Shown in pieces: positions 41,758 to 53,908 of a DNA stretch of 64,000 nt. The notes under the pieces are model-generated. The model was not told the origin of the DNA. It was given only the letters and a program-made list of their open reading frames with translations, and ran no database searches. The DNA is from Bacillus sp. es.034. GTDB lineage: Bacteria > Bacillota > Bacilli > Bacillales > Bacillaceae_B. Position numbers and translations under genes: made by a program. Within the stretch, counting starts at the first letter, position 1, and every line of letters starts with the position of its first letter. Where the stretch lies: positions 2,082,001-2,146,000 of the forward strand of contig NZ_PDIY01000001.1 in assembly GCF_002563655.1 (NCBI RefSeq), given 5' to 3'.

Positions 41758-42183
41758 ATGAACGAAAAATTGTTAAGGATCGGAACAACTTATATTCCAG
41801 TGGCTGACGTGGTACGTTCTTCGGAATGGTACGTAACGAATTTGGGGGCAGAATTAAACTATAAAGATGAGGATAAAGCCATTTTGAATCTTGCCAACCA
41901 AAGCATCTTTCTTGTGAAATCAAAAGAAAACGAGAGTGCTAACTTTATAGATGTTCATGGTAAGGAACGCTTTTCTTTAACATTTGAAGTGGATGGGTTA
42001 GAGGTTTTGGAAAATATGCGCGGGGATTTTATTCGTCGAGGGATGAAGGTTGGAGAGATTGAGGACAGGGGTCACTCGGGGAGGAATTTTGTTTTTTATG
42101 ATGTGGATGGCAATAAGTTCGATGTGTGGAGTGAACTTAGTCCGACTTTCAGGGAGAAGTATTTGGTTTCGGAATCAAAATAG
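41758..42183 (+). CDS. VOC-family protein
   Basis: The protein has 141 residues. It has TYIPVADVVRSSEWYVTNLG at the N-terminus and NFVFYDVDGNKFDVWSE at the C-terminus of a VOC fold. The terminal acidic ligand position is Asp-Val-Trp, so metal binding is uncertain. CGGAGGG lies before ATG 41758. It follows the methyltransferase gene and ends in a terminator at 42198. Ligand unknown. Confidence 0.85.
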   Translation: MNEKLLRIGTTYIPVADVVRSSEWYVTNLGAELNYKDEDKAILNLANQSIFLVKSKENESANFIDVHGKERFSLTFEVDGLEVLENMRGDFIRRGMKVGEIEDRGHSGRNFVFYDVDGNKFDVWSELSPTFREKYLVSESK

Positions 42184-42197
42184 TATAGATGGGTGGG

Positions 42198-42224
42198 CCA
42201 CATCTGATGGGTGTGGTTTTTTTT
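42198..42224 (+). terminator. Terminator of the methyltransferase/VOC operon
   Basis: CCACA (42198-42202) pairs with TGTGG (42212-42216), followed by eight T. Confidence 0.75.
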
Positions 42225-42264
42225 ATGGGGTAGAATTCTGGGTTCAGCTGCTGATTACAAAATA

Positions 42265-42292
42265 GGTGCTTATCCAAAACAGGATAAGCACC
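42265..42292 (-). terminator. Terminator of the RND pump gene, shared-core family
   Basis: GGTGCTTATCC (42265-42275) and GGATAAGCACC (42282-42292) form a perfect 11-bp stem. On the minus strand it is followed by TATTTTG. The core CTTATCCAAAACAGGATAAG is identical to that at 15161. Confidence 0.85.
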
Positions 42293-42301
42293 TTTATAAA
42301 A

Positions 42302-45300
42302 TTACTGAGCGACTTTCTCCTCACTCTCCAACTGCTGAGCACGTTGTCGCTTCGACTTCCTGAAATACAGCAATTCGTAAAAAACAGGAACGACAACAAG
42401 CGTCAGCACCGTGGCACCGGCAAGACCGCCGATGACGACAACGGCAAGTGATTTCGAGACGAGACTTCCATCTTCCGTGTGACCGAAGAGAAGGGGAAGC
42501 ATGGCACAGATGGTGGTGATTGCCGTCATGACGACCGGACGGAGACGGGTACCGCATGCTTCCAGGATTGCGTCACGAATGATCATCGTTTCCTCATTCT
42601 GCTTGACGCGGTCGATCAAGACAATGGCGTTCGTCACAACAATACCGATCAGCATCAACGCTCCAATGAGAGCCGTTGCGTCTGCAGGGACTCGTGCAAT
42701 CAGTAGTCCGAGGACGGCTCCGATTGAGGCGAGTGGCAGGGTGATCAGAATAGCCAGCGGTGCTTTCAACGTCTTAAAGGTCAGGACCATGATCAGGTAG
42801 ACGATCATGATGGATGCAAGCATCGTCATGCCAAGATCCTTAAAGTCGTCGGCCTGCTGGGCAGCGGCGCCGCCAGTATCAAGGGAAACGCCTTTTGGCA
42901 GGTCGATATCCTTGATTTCGGTACCGATATTCTTCGAGATGACCGAAAGCTCTTCAGGTTTTACCTCTGCCGTAATTCGAACATATAAATCACCATCTTT
43001 ATGCAGGACGGTACTTGGTTTTTCTTCTTCCGTTATGGAAGCCACTTCCGTAAGAGGCTGAATGCCTGAGTTTGTGGCAATCGTCAAGTCTTTCAAATCT
43101 GACGTTGATTCAGGATTGACCCCTGCGTCCAGAAATACAGGCGTGGTTACATCATCCAAATTGATTGCCCCGATTGGCTGTGGGTTTAATAAGGAACGGA
43201 TTTGCATGGCCGTTTGCTGGGCGTTCGCTTTCTCCGTGTTGACGTTAACGGTGAAGACCGGAGACGTTTTTTCCTGGTTGCTTGAGACTTTCTTCACTCC
43301 GTCCACATCTTTGATCTTATCCATGATCGTTTTGGATGTAGTCAGAAGTTCATTCGTGTCACTTCCGACGACGTCATAGGTGATGCTGGAGTTGGACGAG
43401 CCTCCGAAGATGGACGATGGGGATGCTGTAATCTTCACATCTTTTTCATTCTTTTTCGTTTCATTTACTTTTTTGATGAAGGATTCCGCATCGGCTCCTT
43501 CTTCCAAGATAACAGTGTAGACCGCCGTGTCTGGATCACTCACGGCTCCGTATTGGGCATTTTCTTCACTTGCACCGTATTGGGTAATTAAGTAATCGTA
43601 TCCTTCAAACCCAGATAACGTGCCTTCGAATTCCATGGTGCGGTCTTTGATCGTTTCTTCCGGCGTATCACTCGGGAACTCCATGGTGACAGCTACAAAA
43701 GAAGCGTCATTCGCGCTCGTGGCTGCTTTCGGTAACGTGATATAAAGAGCGATGGATCCTCCGAATACAAGAATGGCCAGCAGGATGGGAACCCATTTAT
43801 GATTGAGTGACCAGCGCAGTACATTCACATAGTGGTGCGGCGTGTTGTGTTTTGGTAAGGTCGTATTTTTCAACATGCCACGGCTTAACAATGGCACGAC
43901 CGTAACGGCCACAAGCAGGGATGCAAGTAATGAATAAGTAACAGTCAAACCGAAAGGAAGCAGGAACGCTTTTAACGATCCATTGACGAGTCCCATCGGC
44001 AGGAATACGGCCACTGTGATGAGAGTGGACGACGTAATTGCTCGGGAAACTTCCTTTGTTGCGAGCAGGACATTCTGTTTGGAAAGCTTCTCATTCTGGC
44101 TGCGCCGGAAAATATTCTCGACGACGACGATGCTGTCATCGACCAGTCGTCCGACGGCCACCGCGACTCCTCCCAGTGTAAGGATATTCAAGGTGACTCC
44201 GGATAACCAGAGTAGGAAAAGTGTGATACAGAGTGATAATGGAATGGAAACGACGGTGATCAGGGTCGGCTTGAATTTTCTTAGGAACAAAAGAATGACA
44301 AGCGTTGCGAAAAGAGCACCTAAGGCTACTTCACGAACCATGGTGTTGACCGAGTTCTCCACCATATCACCAGTGGTAAACAGTGCCGTTGCTTCGACAC
44401 CGTCATAGTCCTTGTTGATTTGATCAACTGTATCTTTTACATCCTCTCCAGCGGTAACGGCACTGGCATCGCTTTCTTTGAACAGGACCAATGCCAAGGC
44501 TTCTTTCCCGTTGACACGGGTGATGGTGTTCTCCGCTTTTACCTTTTCAATGGTTGCGATGTCTTTCAATTTCACAGCAGGAGCATTCGGAACCTGCAGA
44601 GGTACAGGCAAGTTCTTCAAGGCGTCAACGGAATTCAGATTGTCCGTGACGTTGATCGTACTCTTCTGACCATCAATCGTCGTGCTTCCGGCAGAGGCGG
44701 AAACATCCTGACCTTGCAGCACGCCCATCACTGCGTTGACCGGGATATGTAACTTCTCCAGTTTGTCGTGATCCAGGTTGATTTGAACCCGTGGACTATT
44801 TTCCCCGGCGATGCTTACCTGAGACAGGGAGCCCTTATTTTCAAAGAGCGGCTTGAACTCATCATTGACAAGATCAAGATTCTTCTTCGTCAATCCGTCA
44901 TCAAATGTCACCGACACCTGACTGATCGGAATCATCGAGGTATTCAGCTGAGAGATTTGCGGTTGCCCGACTCCTTCTGGAAGCTGGATTCCTTTGATGG
45001 CCTCTTCGACCTTGTTTTTGGCTTCCTTCATGTCACTTTTTGAATCAAAGTTGATGGTCACCTGGGAATATCCTTCCCCGGTCGTGGACAGGATGGATGT
45101 CTTCCCTGAAATCGATGTCACGGCCTGTTCCACAGGCTCTGTGATGTTCGTTGTCATGGAGCCGGCGTCATACCCCTGACCAAGGGTGACGACTGTCACT
45201 TGCGGATTATCCGCTTCAGGCAGGAATTCCATAGGCAGACGGAAATAACTTATGATGCCGAGAAGCAATGTGATGATGATAAATAGTGTCATGGCTGCCT

Positions 45301-45334
45301 TATTGCGGAATACCCAATTAGTTAAAGCTTGCAT
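42302..45334 (-). CDS. RND-family efflux transporter permease (AcrB/SwrC-like)
   Basis: The protein has 1010 residues with the 2 x 6 helix layout of RND pumps. The first helix is ALTNWVFRNKAAMTLFIIIT, a large external domain follows (about 35-330), then a helix bundle with the RND signature VGRLVDDSIVVVENIFRR in helix 4, a second external domain, and a closing bundle with IGIVVTNAIVLIDRVKQNEE. In Bacillus this family includes SwrC, which gives self-resistance to surfactin; other members export drugs or lipids. It is slightly shorter than SwrC (about 1065). AGGGGGGAAA precedes ATG 45334. No regulator or membrane-fusion gene adjoins. Confidence 0.92.
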   Translation of the reverse strand: MQALTNWVFRNKAAMTLFIIITLLLGIISYFRLPMEFLPEADNPQVTVVTLGQGYDAGSMTTNITEPVEQAVTSISGKTSILSTTGEGYSQVTINFDSKSDMKEAKNKVEEAIKGIQLPEGVGQPQISQLNTSMIPISQVSVTFDDGLTKKNLDLVNDEFKPLFENKGSLSQVSIAGENSPRVQINLDHDKLEKLHIPVNAVMGVLQGQDVSASAGSTTIDGQKSTINVTDNLNSVDALKNLPVPLQVPNAPAVKLKDIATIEKVKAENTITRVNGKEALALVLFKESDASAVTAGEDVKDTVDQINKDYDGVEATALFTTGDMVENSVNTMVREVALGALFATLVILLFLRKFKPTLITVVSIPLSLCITLFLLWLSGVTLNILTLGGVAVAVGRLVDDSIVVVENIFRRSQNEKLSKQNVLLATKEVSRAITSSTLITVAVFLPMGLVNGSLKAFLLPFGLTVTYSLLASLLVAVTVVPLLSRGMLKNTTLPKHNTPHHYVNVLRWSLNHKWVPILLAILVFGGSIALYITLPKAATSANDASFVAVTMEFPSDTPEETIKDRTMEFEGTLSGFEGYDYLITQYGASEENAQYGAVSDPDTAVYTVILEEGADAESFIKKVNETKKNEKDVKITASPSSIFGGSSNSSITYDVVGSDTNELLTTSKTIMDKIKDVDGVKKVSSNQEKTSPVFTVNVNTEKANAQQTAMQIRSLLNPQPIGAINLDDVTTPVFLDAGVNPESTSDLKDLTIATNSGIQPLTEVASITEEEKPSTVLHKDGDLYVRITAEVKPEELSVISKNIGTEIKDIDLPKGVSLDTGGAAAQQADDFKDLGMTMLASIMIVYLIMVLTFKTLKAPLAILITLPLASIGAVLGLLIARVPADATALIGALMLIGIVVTNAIVLIDRVKQNEETMIIRDAILEACGTRLRPVVMTAITTICAMLPLLFGHTEDGSLVSKSLAVVVIGGLAGATVLTLVVVPVFYELLYFRKSKRQRAQQLESEEKVAQ

Positions 45335-45748
45335 GTGTTTCCCCCCTAATACTGTTTGGTTTTAAACCTTCTTTTTAAAGATACTGTAATACGAACGGCA
45401 TCACAGCCACCTCGAGGCTAATATTCGCCTAGGTCTTGAGGCGGATTTCCTCTTGTCACAAAATTCATTTTACGGTAGAGCAGTCCCTGTTATTCTTAAA
45501 AACTTGTAAATTTTATGTAAGGAACTGCTCTGTGTAAAAATATTCCTGCCACAATATAGTATTATAGTATGAATGGTAAGAAGTGGGAATAGGGTATTTC
45601 ATGTAAGCAAAAGTTTTACAAACCGATTGTTTATTGGAAGAGTTTTTGGAATAATTGGAATTTGATGGTTCGAAGTAAGATGAGAAGAGGGACCGTTTGA
45701 AAAAGCGAGACGTACATAATAGAGTAAGTTCGTCCTGGAGGTGATTAT
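45335..45748. other. Gap between divergent genes with a large hairpin
   Basis: AGAGCAGT (45477-45484) pairs with ACTGCTCT (45524-45531), with CC/GG able to extend the stem around an AT-rich loop. Two similar segments, CCTCGAGGCTAATATTCGCC and the inverted CCTAGGTCTTGAGGCGG (45412-45450), lie between it and the RND gene start. This would be a leader of about 150-250 bases on the minus strand. No known riboswitch pattern fits. Confidence 0.45.
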
Positions 45749-46414
45749 ATGGTTTTTTATGATAAAACGGTCCATATCCTGAATGGAACAGAAATGTACA
45801 AACACTTCAATACGACAAAGTTTCTTGAAACAGAAAGCATGATTCCTTTCAACGAAGCTATGTGTTATGGAGAGACATGCAAAGCCATATTTTCAGATGA
45901 GTTCAATGAAATGCGTTCGAAGGTTCATCATGTAACACGGGATCAATATGCTGACATTACACTCAACCCGTTGCAGCCGCTTTTTAATGAAAATGTGGAC
46001 CATATTGCCTTATGGTTTGATGAAGATATGTTCTGTCAAATGAATGTGCTGACGATACTCGCCTGGTTGGACCAGAGAGAGTATAAAGGGGCGATTGATC
46101 TGCATCTTGTGGATCATCAGTATAAGCCAGTGAGCGAATACTCTCTCCAAGCGAAAGGGTATGCAACTCTTTACGAACAAGTAATGATCCACCATAAAAT
46201 GCCTGAGGCCGTTGAGCTAAAACCTATATATAAAGGCATCGAACTCTATTTAAATTACCTTCAGAAAGATAGTGAGCTTATGTTGTATATTCAAAAGCAT
46301 CGGGAAGTTCCGGAGGAGAAGCTCGTGTCGCTTATGATTGAGAATTTTAAAGAGTATGGGTTGGGGGATACGCAGTACTTTAAATTGATTGAGGATTGTC
46401 GTCAGAATCGATGA
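45749..46414 (+). CDS. DUF1835-like protein
   Basis: The protein has 221 residues. TVHILNGTEMYKHF and the MIPFNEAMCYGETCKAIFSD segment resemble DUF1835 proteins (often annotated with a DUF3658 partner domain), although the second domain is not obvious. It is a soluble protein without signal or membrane segment. TGGAGGTGAT lies before ATG 45749. No neighbour suggests a role. Confidence 0.65.
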   Translation: MVFYDKTVHILNGTEMYKHFNTTKFLETESMIPFNEAMCYGETCKAIFSDEFNEMRSKVHHVTRDQYADITLNPLQPLFNENVDHIALWFDEDMFCQMNVLTILAWLDQREYKGAIDLHLVDHQYKPVSEYSLQAKGYATLYEQVMIHHKMPEAVELKPIYKGIELYLNYLQKDSELMLYIQKHREVPEEKLVSLMIENFKEYGLGDTQYFKLIEDCRQNR

Positions 46415-46491
46415 CATTCTAACTAAAAAATCTTTGAGTATAAATGTGTCCATTTCTTTCTAGTCGTTTAAAACTTTAACGAGGTGATGTA

Positions 46492-46707
46492 ATGGGTGTT
46501 TATTATTTTGCAATTCTGTTTATAGGTGTTTTTCTCATTTTTCGTGCAGGTTTGCAGGCGTTTAAGCAGGGAACAATTTTAAAACCAAAGGTGTTTTTCT
46601 ATGGTGGAATGGGTGCTGCATTGATTGGACTATCGATTTTTATGTTTACACCGGGGAGTGCGGATATAGTTGCTGAACTTTTAGGGTTGGCTAATAAACC
46701 AGATTAG
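46492..46707 (+). CDS. Small membrane protein, 71 aa
   Basis: Two hydrophobic segments (about residues 4-22 and 35-55) are separated by a basic loop QAFKQGTILKPK. The hydrophilic C-terminal tail ends in LGLANKPD. GAGGTGATGTA precedes ATG 46492. It is followed 60 bases on by the PhnB-like gene. Family not recognised. Confidence 0.7.
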   Translation: MGVYYFAILFIGVFLIFRAGLQAFKQGTILKPKVFFYGGMGAALIGLSIFMFTPGSADIVAELLGLANKPD

Positions 46708-46766
46708 AAATACCATTTCTATTCAATTATACTTAAGAAAACAGTTGTAAAAGGAGTAGATTTACA

Positions 46767-47165
46767 ATGAACAAGGTCACACCATTTTTAATGTTTCAAG
46801 ATGGAAATGCCGAGGAAGCAATGAACTTTTACACCTCTCTGATTGAAGATTCAGCCATTACCAATATTGCTCGATATGGTGCAAATGAAAGTGGAGATGA
46901 AGGTACGGTCATGCAGGCGACTTTCACGTTAAAGGGACAGGAATTTATGTGCATTGACAGTAATGTGAAGCATCAGTTTGACTTCACGCCTTCTTTCTCC
47001 ATCTTCCTTACATGCGATACGGAAGAAGAACTTGAGACAATCTATGTGAAGCTGAGTGAGGGCGGTCAAGCGCTTATGCCATTGGGAGATTACGGATTCA
47101 GCAAGAAATTTGGCTGGCTGAATGACCGGTTTGGGGTATCCTGGCAGCTGAATCTGCCTAAATGA
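46767..47165 (+). CDS. VOC-family PhnB-like protein
   Basis: The protein has 132 residues. TPFLMFQDGNAEEAMNFYTS at the N-terminus and GWLNDRFGVSWQLNLP at the C-terminus are the hallmarks of the PhnB/3-demethylubiquinone methyltransferase-like VOC subfamily (PF06983). Despite that name most members are not methyltransferases. AAAAGGAGT precedes ATG 46767. Function unknown. Confidence 0.9.
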   Translation: MNKVTPFLMFQDGNAEEAMNFYTSLIEDSAITNIARYGANESGDEGTVMQATFTLKGQEFMCIDSNVKHQFDFTPSFSIFLTCDTEEELETIYVKLSEGGQALMPLGDYGFSKKFGWLNDRFGVSWQLNLPK

Positions 47166-47321
47166 CAGAGAGTGGGGAGGACAACCCCTACTCCCCCCTT
47201 TTAGCACATTAACTGGAATTCTCACTGTCTGTTCCCTCTATTTTTCTGGGTGATAGATCAAATATAGTAGGTCCCCTTTAGAATCAAAGGGTAGAATGGG
47301 GGATCTTCTTCAGTTGTCTTC

Positions 47322-47825
47322 CTATTGATTGATTTCACTGTTTTTAGGAACAGGATTGTTGTTTGCTTTTCTCATTATAGCAATAAATCCACGGGATATA
47401 AGAAAAGTAGTCGTCAACGTAATTAAACTTGTGTAGATATTCCAACCTTTTTTGAATTTAATTAAACTTGTCCTTGTTTCAAAAAAATATTCTGCTATCA
47501 CCATGGGGACACTGAAGTAAAGTGACTTTAGTATGGTTCCTAAAATAGTTGAACTTTTAGTCACTTGATTATAGTAGACACATGCTATGGGATAAAGTAA
47601 ATAATCAAAAATAAAGCTAATATCAAACGATTTAAATAATTTAACTGGATATGTAATATAGCCTTTGCGAACAATGAATTTATCCAAAATGGATGAGAAA
47701 AGGCCTTTAAATAAAAAAATCATCATCCAATCCTTTACAGGAGACTTTATCATTAATTTACCAAAAGAGATTAGTCCAAAAATCAACAAGAATCTAAGTA
47801 TATTTCTTTCGAATTTTTGATTCAT
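47322..47825 (-). CDS. CBO0543-family membrane protein
   Basis: The protein has 167 residues with about five hydrophobic segments. The pattern SPVKDWMMIFLFKGLFSSIL, then GYITYPVKLFKSFDISFIFD and YLLYPIACVYY, is the characteristic layout of the CBO0543 family, common in spore-forming Firmicutes. The function of the family is not known. GGAG precedes ATG 47825. Single minus-strand gene. Confidence 0.8.
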   Translation of the reverse strand: MNQKFERNILRFLLIFGLISFGKLMIKSPVKDWMMIFLFKGLFSSILDKFIVRKGYITYPVKLFKSFDISFIFDYLLYPIACVYYNQVTKSSTILGTILKSLYFSVPMVIAEYFFETRTSLIKFKKGWNIYTSLITLTTTFLISRGFIAIMRKANNNPVPKNSEINQ

Positions 47826-47967
47826 TTTTTTATCTCCACTTCTCTTGACTATAATAGTTATTCTGCGTTTTAAAGAGTGTCTTTATACAAATAGGTTCAT
47901 GCGCATCTTGAAGAAAAAATGCACAAAAAATTATGCATATAAAAACATGAAAGTGAGTGAATAATTT

Positions 47968-48390
47968 ATGAATAATCTCTCTCAAATGAGAATTCAAAGG
48001 ACAGCTTCTGAGATTTTCGACGCATTTATTGATCCTGGAAAAATAGGGAACTTCTGGTTCTCCTCAAGCTCTGAAAGGTGGGAGGAAGGAAAGACTGTGA
48101 CGTTGAGATATGAAGAGTATGGCGCCCAAGGGGATATACATATAGTTGAAATTGAAGAACACAAGAAGATTGTCTTCGAGTGGGCAGGAAACCATATAGT
48201 AACCATTTCCTTTACTCAAGAAGAAAAAGGGAGCACAATCGTTGGGGTTGAAGAAGAAGGCTTCGATGAGAACAATGAAGATTTTATCAGCCAATTAGTC
48301 GACAACAAAGAAGGCTGGGTATATATGCTAACATGCTTGAAAGGGTACATGGAGTATGATGTTGATCTTAGAGCATCGCTTGTTAAGTAA
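47968..48390 (+). CDS. SRPBCC (AHSA1/START-like) protein
   Basis: The protein has 140 residues. RIQRTASEIFDAFIDPGKIG then NFWFSSSSERWEEGKTVTLR is the opening of the AHSA1-type SRPBCC fold, with the usual IVFEWAGNHIVTISFTQEEK strands and GWVYMLTCLKGYME closing helix. These are hydrophobic-pocket proteins that bind unknown ligands. The ribosome site (GTGAG) is weak. A perfect terminator follows at 48461. Confidence 0.88.
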   Translation: MNNLSQMRIQRTASEIFDAFIDPGKIGNFWFSSSSERWEEGKTVTLRYEEYGAQGDIHIVEIEEHKKIVFEWAGNHIVTISFTQEEKGSTIVGVEEEGFDENNEDFISQLVDNKEGWVYMLTCLKGYMEYDVDLRASLVK

Positions 48391-48460
48391 GGTGTAAAGT
48401 ATCTGGATAATTACCAATTGTAAGTGACGATATGAATTTGGTTAAAGTAAATGAATTAAA

Positions 48461-48491
48461 AAAAGCTCAGAGCAAATACCTCTGAGCTTTT
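48461..48491 (+). terminator. Terminator of the SRPBCC gene
   Basis: Perfect 12-bp stem AAAAGCTCAGAG (48461-48472) / CTCTGAGCTTTT (48480-48491). The A-rich 5' flank makes it potentially bidirectional. Confidence 0.88.
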
Positions 48492-48607
48492 ATCATATGT
48501 ATTCGTTTCATATGCTGTATTCATACATCAAACTTCTCTTCCTACTTCTATTATACCACGATAAAAAAATTCATTACAGACTGTTTCTTCCTGTGCACTA
48601 CTGCTAA

Positions 48608-51232
<2,625 letters not shown>

Positions 51233-51240
51233 GAGAAAAT

Positions 51241-51281
51241 AGAGAGGGACGGACCTTGCTATGCAAGGTCCGTCCCTCTCT
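51241..51281. terminator. Perfect 19-bp bidirectional terminator
   Basis: Positions 51241-51259 and 51263-51281 are perfect reverse complements around a 3-base loop, between the convergent rph and pyruvate oxidase genes. It ends within 2 bases of the oxidase stop. Confidence 0.92.
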
Positions 51282-51282
51282 A

Positions 51283-52983
51283 TTATAGTGGTGGAAGATC
51301 AAATTTTCCTTCTTCGAATAGTTGTTTGAGCATGTGTTTCGTATAGCCGGCCGCTTGGGAGAACTGGATTTTGGCCGGCATTGGTGCTTCGTCGGCGTCG
51401 ACTACGACGTCGATGATGCATGGTTTCTTTTGTTGGATCGCCTTTTGGAGTGAAGGCAGGATGTCCTCCGGGCGTTCGACGCGGTATCCGACTCCCCCGC
51501 AGGCTTCGGCGTATTTCGCGAAGTCGGGGTTCTGAAGGTTGGTGCCGAATTCAATATTCCCCATCACTTCCTGCTCGAATTTGATCATGGCGATTTTATG
51601 ATTATTCAGGATCACGACGATGATGGGTAAGTCATATTTGACTGCCGTGACGAAGTCTGCCATTGTCATGGCGAAACCTCCGTCGCCACAAATCGCGAAT
51701 ACTTGTCGATCCGGATAGGCGATTTGACCGGCAATGGCACCAGGAAGACCACAGCCGAGGGTCGCAAGCCAGCTCGAAATGATGAAGGACTGATTGGTGA
51801 TCGGGAAATGCCGCGCCATCCACACCGTTACGTTTCCGACGTCAACGGACAGGATCGCGTCGTCTGATGCGACTTCCTTAAGAGCATGAATTAGTCGCTG
51901 CGGTTTGAGAGGGACCGATCCATCCTCTTCTTGTGATTCTAAGTTATCCCACCATTTAACCGTACGCTCCTGATTTTTCTCCAGGAATGTTCGATCTTCT
52001 TGCCTTGAAACATGTTCAGTCAACCACTTAAGGGAAGTCCCGGCGTCCCCGGCAAGACCGACATCTACCGGATAGCGCTTCCCAATCTGGGAAGGATCAA
52101 TGTCAATATGGATCGTCTTGGCACTGTCAGGCAGGAATCCGGTGAATGGGAATGAGGTCCCGATCATCAGGAGCATATCGGCTTCCTGCATCGCTTCATA
52201 CGAAGGCTTTGTCCCGATCAGGCCGAGACCTCCCAAACAATACGGATGCTTATCAGGGATGACCCCTTTGCCTGGCAGGGTCAACACGATGGGTGCCCCC
52301 ACTTTTTCAGCAAAAGATAATAGTGTTTCCCGGTGACCGTGAACGCCTTTTCCGGCAAGGATGATCGGTCGTTCCGCACCGTCGATGAGTTCTTTTGCCC
52401 GTTGCAAATCCTCAGGAAGAGGCGCGATGTCCTGCTTTACTGAAAAATGGGACGTCACACGTGCTTCTTTTCCGACTTCAAAACGGGGGATGTCATCCGG
52501 GATGGTCAGTACGGAAACCCCTTTTTTCGCATAGGCAGTCCGGATCGCCTGATTGACGACGGCAGGGAGCTGATCGGCGGACATGATGCGCTGATTATAA
52601 ACGGCCACATCGTCAAACATCCGCTCAAGGTTCACTTCTTGAAAAGAGTCCGTCCCTAAAAGGTCCGTCTCCACTTGGCCAGTAATTGCCAACACCGGAG
52701 CTTTATCCAGCTTGGCATCATACAATCCATTTAGAAGGTGGATCGCCCCTGGACCGGCAATCGCCGTACATACGCCAAGTTTCCCCGTTAATTTTGCATA
52801 GGCGGCAGCGGCAAGTGCCCCTGCTTCCTCATGCCTGACTTGAATGAATTTGATTTTGTCCTGTTTTTTCCTCAGTGGTTCTATAATGGAATTGATGGAG
52901 TCCCCGGGCATCCCGTAAATATGGTCGACTCCCCATTCAATTAAGAGATCAATTAATTTTTCTCCAGCGTTTTGTTTGAACAT
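51283..52983 (-). CDS. Thiamine-diphosphate pyruvate oxidase (YdaP/PoxB-like)
   Basis: The protein has 566 residues. YGMPGDSINSIIEPL with the catalytic Glu in QVRHEEAGALAAAAYAKLTG, FAD/middle-domain segments such as GSVFP-like LIGTSFPFTGFLPDSAKTIH, and the ThDP motif GDGGFAMTMADFVTAV to NNHKIAMIKFEQE are all present. It should convert pyruvate to acetate (or acetyl phosphate) and CO2 with FAD at the membrane surface. In B. subtilis ydaP is a general-stress gene; I see no clear sigma-B promoter here. GAGAGGAGA precedes ATG 52983. Divergent from gpmA. Confidence 0.92.
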   Translation of the reverse strand: MFKQNAGEKLIDLLIEWGVDHIYGMPGDSINSIIEPLRKKQDKIKFIQVRHEEAGALAAAAYAKLTGKLGVCTAIAGPGAIHLLNGLYDAKLDKAPVLAITGQVETDLLGTDSFQEVNLERMFDDVAVYNQRIMSADQLPAVVNQAIRTAYAKKGVSVLTIPDDIPRFEVGKEARVTSHFSVKQDIAPLPEDLQRAKELIDGAERPIILAGKGVHGHRETLLSFAEKVGAPIVLTLPGKGVIPDKHPYCLGGLGLIGTKPSYEAMQEADMLLMIGTSFPFTGFLPDSAKTIHIDIDPSQIGKRYPVDVGLAGDAGTSLKWLTEHVSRQEDRTFLEKNQERTVKWWDNLESQEEDGSVPLKPQRLIHALKEVASDDAILSVDVGNVTVWMARHFPITNQSFIISSWLATLGCGLPGAIAGQIAYPDRQVFAICGDGGFAMTMADFVTAVKYDLPIIVVILNNHKIAMIKFEQEVMGNIEFGTNLQNPDFAKYAEACGGVGYRVERPEDILPSLQKAIQQKKPCIIDVVVDADEAPMPAKIQFSQAAGYTKHMLKQLFEEGKFDLPPL

Positions 52984-53097
52984 TACATCGTCTCCTCTCG
53001 AAATTGGTTATTCCTATTTTGGTACAATACTTCCTAAATTACTCAATATTTCTATTCCGAGATGCACATACTGAAAAAAAGATCAGGAGTGATGAAA

Positions 53098-53865
53098 ATG
53101 AAGAAGCTTGTGTTCCTTCGACACGGCGAGAGCCTCTATAATCTTGAAAACAGGTTCACCGGTTGGACAGATGTCGATTTAACCGATGACGGCTATACGG
53201 AAGCAAGAAAAGCAGGGGCGGTCCTGAAGAAACACGGGTTCATTTTCGATGTTGCCCATACATCAGTTTTGAAAAGGGCGATCCGGACGCTATGGATCGC
53301 TCTGCACGAAATGGACATGGTCTGGATTCCTGTGTATAAATCATGGAGATTAAATGAGCGGCACTACGGGGGTCTGCAGGGACTGGATAAAGATGAAGTG
53401 ACGGAGCAATTCGGGGAAGAACAGGTTCATGAATGGAGGAGGTCTGCCGATATCCGGCCACCGGCCATTTCAGAAGAGGGCCATCGCGGCAACCTCTCCG
53501 ATCCGAAATACGCTACCGTTGGCAAGGAGAATATGCCATTATCAGAAAGTCTCCTAGATACCGAAAAAAGGGCTCTGGTCTATTGGCATGAAGAGATTGT
53601 CCCGAGCATCCGGAGCAATAAGCGTGTCATCATCTCAGCACACGGAAACACACTCCGGGCCCTCGTGAAATTCCTTGACCATATCCCGGATGACGGGGTT
53701 GTCAGTCTCAATATACCGAATGGCATCCCACTCGTATATGAATTGGACGACGACTTGAAACCCATCAGGCATTATTATTTAGACGACGAGGGTGAAGTTC
53801 CGCATGATCGGATTCCGCGGCATATGGATTTGGAGGATAGGGAGAATTGGGATTGGATGGGGTGA
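53098..53865 (+). CDS. gpmA: 2,3-bisphosphoglycerate-dependent phosphoglycerate mutase
   Basis: The protein has 255 residues. The phosphorylated His lies in [19 protein letters not shown] (His9), the second His in [15 protein letters not shown], and the dPGM-specific segment [15 protein letters not shown] is intact. It interconverts 3- and 2-phosphoglycerate. Bacillus glycolysis normally uses the cofactor-independent enzyme GpmI, so this is likely an extra copy. AGGAG lies 8 bases before ATG 53098; ATG 53092 is too close. Divergent from the pyruvate oxidase gene. Confidence 0.92.
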   Translation: MKKLVFLRHGESLYNLENRFTGWTDVDLTDDGYTEARKAGAVLKKHGFIFDVAHTSVLKRAIRTLWIALHEMDMVWIPVYKSWRLNERHYGGLQGLDKDEVTEQFGEEQVHEWRRSADIRPPAISEEGHRGNLSDPKYATVGKENMPLSESLLDTEKRALVYWHEEIVPSIRSNKRVIISAHGNTLRALVKFLDHIPDDGVVSLNIPNGIPLVYELDDDLKPIRHYYLDDEGEVPHDRIPRHMDLEDRENWDWMG

Positions 53866-53874
53866 GGGCAAGGG

Positions 53875-53906
53875 AAAAGGACCACAATGCATGGTCCTTT
53901 TTTTGC
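53875..53906 (+). terminator. Terminator of gpmA
   Basis: AAAAGGACCA (53875-53884) pairs with TGGTCCTTTT (53892-53901), followed by more T. It touches the stop of the convergent hydrolase gene and may serve both. Confidence 0.82.
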
Positions 53907-53908
53907 TG

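Noticed and set aside
42321-45179. Numerous plus-strand frames inside the RND gene
   Set aside because: Antisense shadows without ribosome sites or family features.
45335-45748. Known riboswitch or T-box
   Set aside because: No specifier loop, T-box sequence or familiar aptamer core could be recognised.
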